Below are positions 5,872-9,186 of a DNA stretch of 9,186 nucleotides, one piece after another. Location of the stretch: the NCBI GenBank assembly GCA_003165095.1, contig PLSH01000437.1:1-9186 (forward strand), read 5' to 3'. Origin of the DNA: Acidobacteriaceae bacterium (GTDB taxonomy: Bacteria; Acidobacteriota; Terriglobia; Terriglobales; Acidobacteriaceae). The notes under the pieces are model-generated. The model had not been told where the DNA came from. It did not search any database and worked only from the letters and a program-made list of their open reading frames with translations. Numbering within the stretch: position 1 is the first letter of the stretch; each line of letters starts with the position of its first letter. A program made the position numbers and the translations under genes.

Positions 5872-6747
5872 CTACAGCCCCAGCCCTTTCAGATACTCCC
5901 GAAATCTATCCCCAAACTCCGGCCGCTTCAGCGCAAACTCCACCGTCGCCTGTAACATGCCAAACTTATCTCCCGCATCGAACCGCTTGCCCTCAAACGT
6001 ATAACCGAAGACCTTCTCTTCCTTGAGCAGCGCTTTGATTCCATCTGTGAGTTGGATCTCTCCGCCCGCGCCCGGGGTCGTTTGCTCGAGCAGTTCGAAC
6101 ACCCGAGGCGTCAGCACATAACGCCCGATAATCGCCTGCGTCGAAGGCGCTTCTTCAAACTTCGGCTTCTCCACCATCCCCGTGCAGTTATAAATCCGCG
6201 GATTCGCGGGATCCTGCTCGCCGGCCAGCACCCCGTACGCGCTGATTTCCGGCCCCTCAATCGTCATCGTCGCCAGCACCGATCCGCCCTTATCATCGAA
6301 CACATCCATGATCTGCTTCAGGCACGGCGTTTCCGCTTCGATCACATCGTCGGGCAAAATCACGGCGAACGGCTCATCTCCAACCAGTTCCTTCGCGCAC
6401 AGCACAGCATGGCCCAGTCCCAGCGGCTCTTTCTGGCGAACGTAGCTGATGTGTGCCATCGCAGCCACCCCACGCGACACCGCCAACAGCTCGGTCTTGC
6501 CGCGCCGCTCCAGCGTCGCATCCAGCTCAAAGCTGTGGTCGAAGTGGTCTTCCATGGTTCCTTTCCCGCGCCCCGTCACGATAATTACGTGCTCAATCCC
6601 CGACGCGATCGCCTCTTCCACGCCGTACTGGATGATGGGCTTGTCCACCAACGCCAGCATCTCTTTGGGGATAACTTTCGTGGCCGGCAAAAATCGTGTG
6701 CCCAGCCCGCCCGCAGGAAACACCGCTTTCCGAACTCGATTGCTCAT
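5872..6747 (-). CDS. galU: UTP-glucose-1-phosphate uridylyltransferase
   Basis: GalU makes UDP-glucose and pyrophosphate from UTP and glucose 1-phosphate in the cytoplasm, feeding exopolysaccharide, LPS and glycogen-type pathways. The 291-residue length is normal. The nucleotide-binding signature PAGGLGTRFLPATKVIPKEM spans 11-30. An LPDDV segment (131-135) supplies the metal-binding aspartates, VEKP (192-195) precedes the IIGRYVLTP block, GGEIQLTD lies at 228-235, and GKRFDAGDK (253-261) provides sugar-phosphate contacts. The ATG is preceded by AAGGAGAGG, with AGGAG 5 nt away, which fixes the start. It lies downstream of mfd and the DUF885 gene on the same strand, beyond a hairpin, and converges on the redoxin gene. 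Short-word inverted repeats flank it on both sides. Confidence 0.97.
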   Translation of the reverse strand: MSNRVRKAVFPAGGLGTRFLPATKVIPKEMLALVDKPIIQYGVEEAIASGIEHVIIVTGRGKGTMEDHFDHSFELDATLERRGKTELLAVSRGVAAMAHISYVRQKEPLGLGHAVLCAKELVGDEPFAVILPDDVIEAETPCLKQIMDVFDDKGGSVLATMTIEGPEISAYGVLAGEQDPANPRIYNCTGMVEKPKFEEAPSTQAIIGRYVLTPRVFELLEQTTPGAGGEIQLTDGIKALLKEEKVFGYTFEGKRFDAGDKFGMLQATVEFALKRPEFGDRFREYLKGLGL

Positions 6748-6775
6748 GCCCTCTCCTTCATTTCAAAACTGATTA

Positions 6776-6823
6776 AGTGTGAGTGTGAAAGCGAAAGTGT
6801 GGGGCACCGCTCACACTCACACT
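6776..6823. repeat. 13-bp perfect inverted repeat of GTGTGA words (hairpin after the DUF885 gene)
   Basis: AGTGTGAGTGTGA (6776-6788) and TCACACTCACACT (6811-6823) are perfect inverted arms. Inside, after an AA bulge, GCG (6791-6793) pairs with CGC (6808-6810). After an AAA bulge, GTG (6797-6799) pairs with CAC (6805-6807), leaving a TGGGG loop. On the minus strand it begins 12 nt after the DUF885 stop and is followed by TTAATCAGTTTTG, a weak U-rich tail. It may act as a terminator, attenuator or mRNA 3'-end stabiliser between the DUF885 gene and galU. Confidence 0.75.
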
Positions 6824-6835
6824 CGCACCCACATC

Positions 6836-8596
6836 CTAAAGCGTCGGCGAGTTATCTCCCAGCATCGCTTCTCGCACAATCTTGATCGGCGGAAACCCCT
6901 GCCGCAGAAAATCGTCGTGGAATTTCTCCAGCGAGAATGCCGCGCCTTCCTTCTTCTTCACGTCCTCCCGCAGCTTCATGATCTCCAGCTTGCCCAGCGT
7001 GTAGTAAAGATAAGTTGGATCGCCCGCCCCTCGCTTGGTCTCCACCACCGCCGTTTCCTTCGGCTGGTAGCCCTCTTTCTGAAAAAACTCCTCAGCCTGT
7101 TCAATGCTCATTTTGCCCGTGTGCATTTCGATACCGACAATAAAACGAGAGTCGCGGAGCAATGCGTCCTGCAATTGCCCGAGCCGCAGCAGCTTCGATT
7201 CGCGCTCGTCCTTCGCACCCGCGCCCGGCTGGCCATATCCTTCGTCCAGCATCATCTGCTCGCAGTAATGCGCCCACCCCTCCACATCGGTGTTCGCGCC
7301 CAGCAGCTTCCGCACCTTGCTCGGCGCCTGCGGAAGCCACAGAAACTGAACATAGTGGCCCGGATAAGCCTCGTGCACCGCGGTCGAAATCACTGTCCCT
7401 ATGTTGAAGGCGTGCATATATCCCTCGGTCTCCGCCGGCGTCATCCTGGGGTCGGGCAACGTCACGTTGAAGTAGGCGTCCGTCGAGTGCGTCTCGTACG
7501 GCCCCGGCGTGTCCATGCTGGCAAAAGTCGTGGCCCGCTCGAACGGCGGCGTCTCCTCCACGATCGGCCGCACATCCGATGGCAGCGTCACAATATGATT
7601 GGCGCGAATAAAAGCCACCAGCCCGTCGAATGTGGCGCGAAACGAGTCCAGCAGTTGATCGGGCGCAGGATGGTCCTGGCCCAGTTCTTCCAGCACCGCG
7701 CGCGATTCCTTGCTCGGCTCCAGTTCATGCGCAACCTCCTTGAAGTGCGCCTGGTTCTTGCGCAGATCGGCCCAGCCAATCTCCAGCAGCTTGTCCAGCG
7801 GCACATCCACCATCTCGTCGTACTCAAGCTTCTTTTGGAATGCATCCGCTCCAATGCGAAAATCTCCGTTCGACCGCGCCAGCAAATCTGTCTGCAGCCA
7901 TTTCAGATAATCGTCAAGCGCGGTGATCACGGCTAGGTTCGTCTGCGCAAACTCCGCTCTGAGCGCCGGATCCTGCGCATCGGCAAAAGCCTGCGGCGTC
8001 TCGTGCTGAAAAAAACTGATAATGTCCGGCAATTGCTCGATCGCGATCTCGGTAAAGATTCGCGGCGGATTCTTCAGGTTCACGCGCGCCGCGCCCAGCA
8101 GCGCCGGCATCTGCTTCTCCCGCGCAATCAGCGACCGTAGCCGGTCGTCCGGCGGCGCAAATTTGCGCTCCATCAGCACAAATGTCCCGCTCGCGCACGC
8201 GCTCGAATAGTTGTCCGGGTCCTTTTCCCACGGCCGGATCGTCTCCAACTCCAGTAATTGCGAGCGAATGCTCCCGAGTACCATCGCGCGGTCGCTTCGC
8301 GGAACAAAATCGGCGGCCGAATCGTCAGGATGAATCGCTTCGATCCGCTTCTCAAAACTCTTTAGTGCCGCAGTCTCCGCATCGATATTCTTCTGCGAAA
8401 AATCTTCGAGCTGCGCATCGTACTGGTGAAACCCCGTCTGCGTCCCGGCCGATGGCGCAAAGTGGAAGTACACCTGGTCAAAATATTCGTCCGAAGCCTT
8501 CTGGAATTGCTGCTTCCAGTTCTCCTGCGCGGCCAGCGCCGAAATCGCAAAGGACATACAGGCTCCGATCATCAACAGTGCAACAGTTGTTTTCAT
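6836..8596 (-). CDS. Secreted DUF885 family putative zinc metallopeptidase
   Basis: This 586-residue protein belongs to the DUF885 (PF05960) family. Many members are exported and carry a metallopeptidase-like zinc site; the substrate is generally undefined. The N-terminus MKTTVALLMIGACMSFAISA followed by LAAQE is a clear signal peptide, probably cleaved near ALA/AQE. A Cys at position 13 sits in a poor lipobox with hydrophobic sequence continuing past it, so lipidation is unlikely. The helical body leads to HEAYPGHY (408-415), an HExxxGH zinc motif with His408, Glu409 and His414, and to EGWAHYCEQMMLDEGY (439-454), where Glu439 is a likely third ligand. The ATG at 8594-8596 is chosen because GAGG lies 9 nt upstream and it puts the signal peptide at the terminus. 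A GTG at 8629 overlapping the mfd stop would add 11 residues. It follows mfd by 29 nt and is probably cotranscribed with it. Confidence 0.9.
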   Translation of the reverse strand: MKTTVALLMIGACMSFAISALAAQENWKQQFQKASDEYFDQVYFHFAPSAGTQTGFHQYDAQLEDFSQKNIDAETAALKSFEKRIEAIHPDDSAADFVPRSDRAMVLGSIRSQLLELETIRPWEKDPDNYSSACASGTFVLMERKFAPPDDRLRSLIAREKQMPALLGAARVNLKNPPRIFTEIAIEQLPDIISFFQHETPQAFADAQDPALRAEFAQTNLAVITALDDYLKWLQTDLLARSNGDFRIGADAFQKKLEYDEMVDVPLDKLLEIGWADLRKNQAHFKEVAHELEPSKESRAVLEELGQDHPAPDQLLDSFRATFDGLVAFIRANHIVTLPSDVRPIVEETPPFERATTFASMDTPGPYETHSTDAYFNVTLPDPRMTPAETEGYMHAFNIGTVISTAVHEAYPGHYVQFLWLPQAPSKVRKLLGANTDVEGWAHYCEQMMLDEGYGQPGAGAKDERESKLLRLGQLQDALLRDSRFIVGIEMHTGKMSIEQAEEFFQKEGYQPKETAVVETKRGAGDPTYLYYTLGKLEIMKLREDVKKKEGAAFSLEKFHDDFLRQGFPPIKIVREAMLGDNSPTL

Positions 8597-8625
8597 TCGC
8601 TCATTCCTCATTTGAGAAGTTGGTC

Positions 8626-9186
8626 TCACGCGCCTACCGGCGCCGGCGCCAGGTCGGCCAGCACTTCATGAATTTCTAGCAACACTTCGTCCGGCCGCGT
8701 GGCCTTCAGGGGATACTTCAGCAATCCCTGCGGCGTAAACTGCGCGCCGCACTTGGCGTTCCGCGCCACCAACCGCATCAGGTGCTGTGGATCTACCGCC
8801 GCGTTTTCCATGAATCGTATCTGCAACTCGCCGCGCCTGCGGTCGATCTGCGCGATGCCCATCCGCTCGCACTCCAGCCGCACCAGCGATGCCTCCAGCA
8901 GAAACACCGTCGCATCCGGAGGCGCTCCGTAGCGGTCTTCCATCTCCGACCGTATTTCGTTCACTGCCGCTTCGCTCGCCGCGCCCGCAATCTTCTTGTA
9001 GAGCCGCAGCCGCTGGTTCTCTTCCGCAACATAGCTCTGGTCGATGCGCAGGGACAGCCCCAGGTTCAGCTGCGTTGCCGGCCGTTCCTCGCCGCTTTCA
9101 CCCTTCATCTCCTTCACTGCGGCCTCCAGCATCGAGGTGTAGAGTTCAAATCCCACCGCCTCAATGTGCCCGCTCTGCTCGCCGCC
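8626..9186 (-). CDS. mfd: Transcription-repair coupling factor Mfd, C-terminal fragment (5' part outside the window)
   Basis: Mfd removes RNA polymerase stalled at DNA lesions and recruits UvrA for nucleotide excision repair. The last 186 residues are present and open at the right edge. They begin GGEQSGHIEAVGFELY, the end of the translocase module. They continue through the TRCF domain with TQLNLGLSLRI, EENQRLRLYKKIAGA and MEDRYGAPPDA, followed by a LLEASLVRLECERMGI helix. This is the regulatory D7-type region that masks the UvrA-binding surface in the resting enzyme. The helicase and RNA polymerase interaction domains are beyond the edge. The protein ends in LADLAPAPVGA with a TGA stop, 29 nt before the DUF885 start, without a terminator between them. 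Confidence 0.95.
   Translation of the reverse strand, partial: GGEQSGHIEAVGFELYTSMLEAAVKEMKGESGEERPATQLNLGLSLRIDQSYVAEENQRLRLYKKIAGAASEAAVNEIRSEMEDRYGAPPDATVFLLEASLVRLECERMGIAQIDRRRGELQIRFMENAAVDPQHLMRLVARNAKCGAQFTPQGLLKYPLKATRPDEVLLEIHEVLADLAPAPVGA

Noticed and set aside
5790..6823. CRISPR array or mobile element around galU
   Set aside because: Repeat units are only 6-8 nt without unique spacers, and there is no transposase, target-site duplication or cas gene.
6779..7936. Plus-strand open frame of about 385 codons opposite the DUF885 gene
   Set aside because: The antisense strand of a clearly coding gene with a signal peptide and zinc motif; its product is His/Arg/Leu-rich with no domain.
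8597..8629. GTG start overlapping the mfd stop as the true DUF885 start
   Set aside because: It would place 11 extra polar residues before the signal peptide, and the ATG at 8596 has a better placed GAGG. It remains possible as a translationally coupled start.

Overview
The window is a GC-rich bacterial chromosome segment made mostly of housekeeping genes. It has no phage, transposase, CRISPR, tRNA or rRNA signal. The gene styles suggest an acidobacterium, most likely class Terriglobia. The pointers are a lipoprotein of tandem bacterial Ig-like repeats, a secreted DUF885 metalloprotein, a GC-rich base composition, and ruvB standing apart from ruvA and ruvC. This placement is an inference from gene style, since no marker gene is complete enough to settle it.

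Layout, left to right: the 5' end of gyrA (1-230, minus, running off the left edge); a 291-bp leader with an AT-rich inverted repeat; a polytopic membrane protein resembling GT-C/family 39 glycosyltransferases (522-1730, minus); a strong intrinsic terminator; a four-domain Ig-like lipoprotein (1872-3557, minus); a 561-bp divergent intergenic region; ruvB (4119-5156, plus) and a thioredoxin/redoxin-family gene (5229-5786, plus); a short convergent gap filled with degenerate 8-base repeats; galU (5872-6747, minus); a structured hairpin; a DUF885 family secreted protein (6836-8596, minus); and the 3' end of mfd (8626-9186, minus, running off the right edge).

Functionally, three genes handle DNA topology, recombination and repair (gyrA, ruvB, mfd). 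One supplies UDP-glucose for envelope polysaccharide (galU). Four act at or outside the membrane, or in redox (membrane protein, Ig lipoprotein, DUF885 protein, redoxin). mfd and the DUF885 gene are 29 nt apart and are probably cotranscribed; galU follows them on the same strand, beyond a hairpin. ruvB and the redoxin gene form a plausible two-gene plus-strand unit.

I did not find a convincing undescribed biological system. The items most worth a second look are two short-word inverted-repeat elements that bracket galU, the inverted repeat upstream of gyrA, an atypical tripeptide in the GyrA N-terminus, and the absence of Shine-Dalgarno sequences before ruvB and gyrA.
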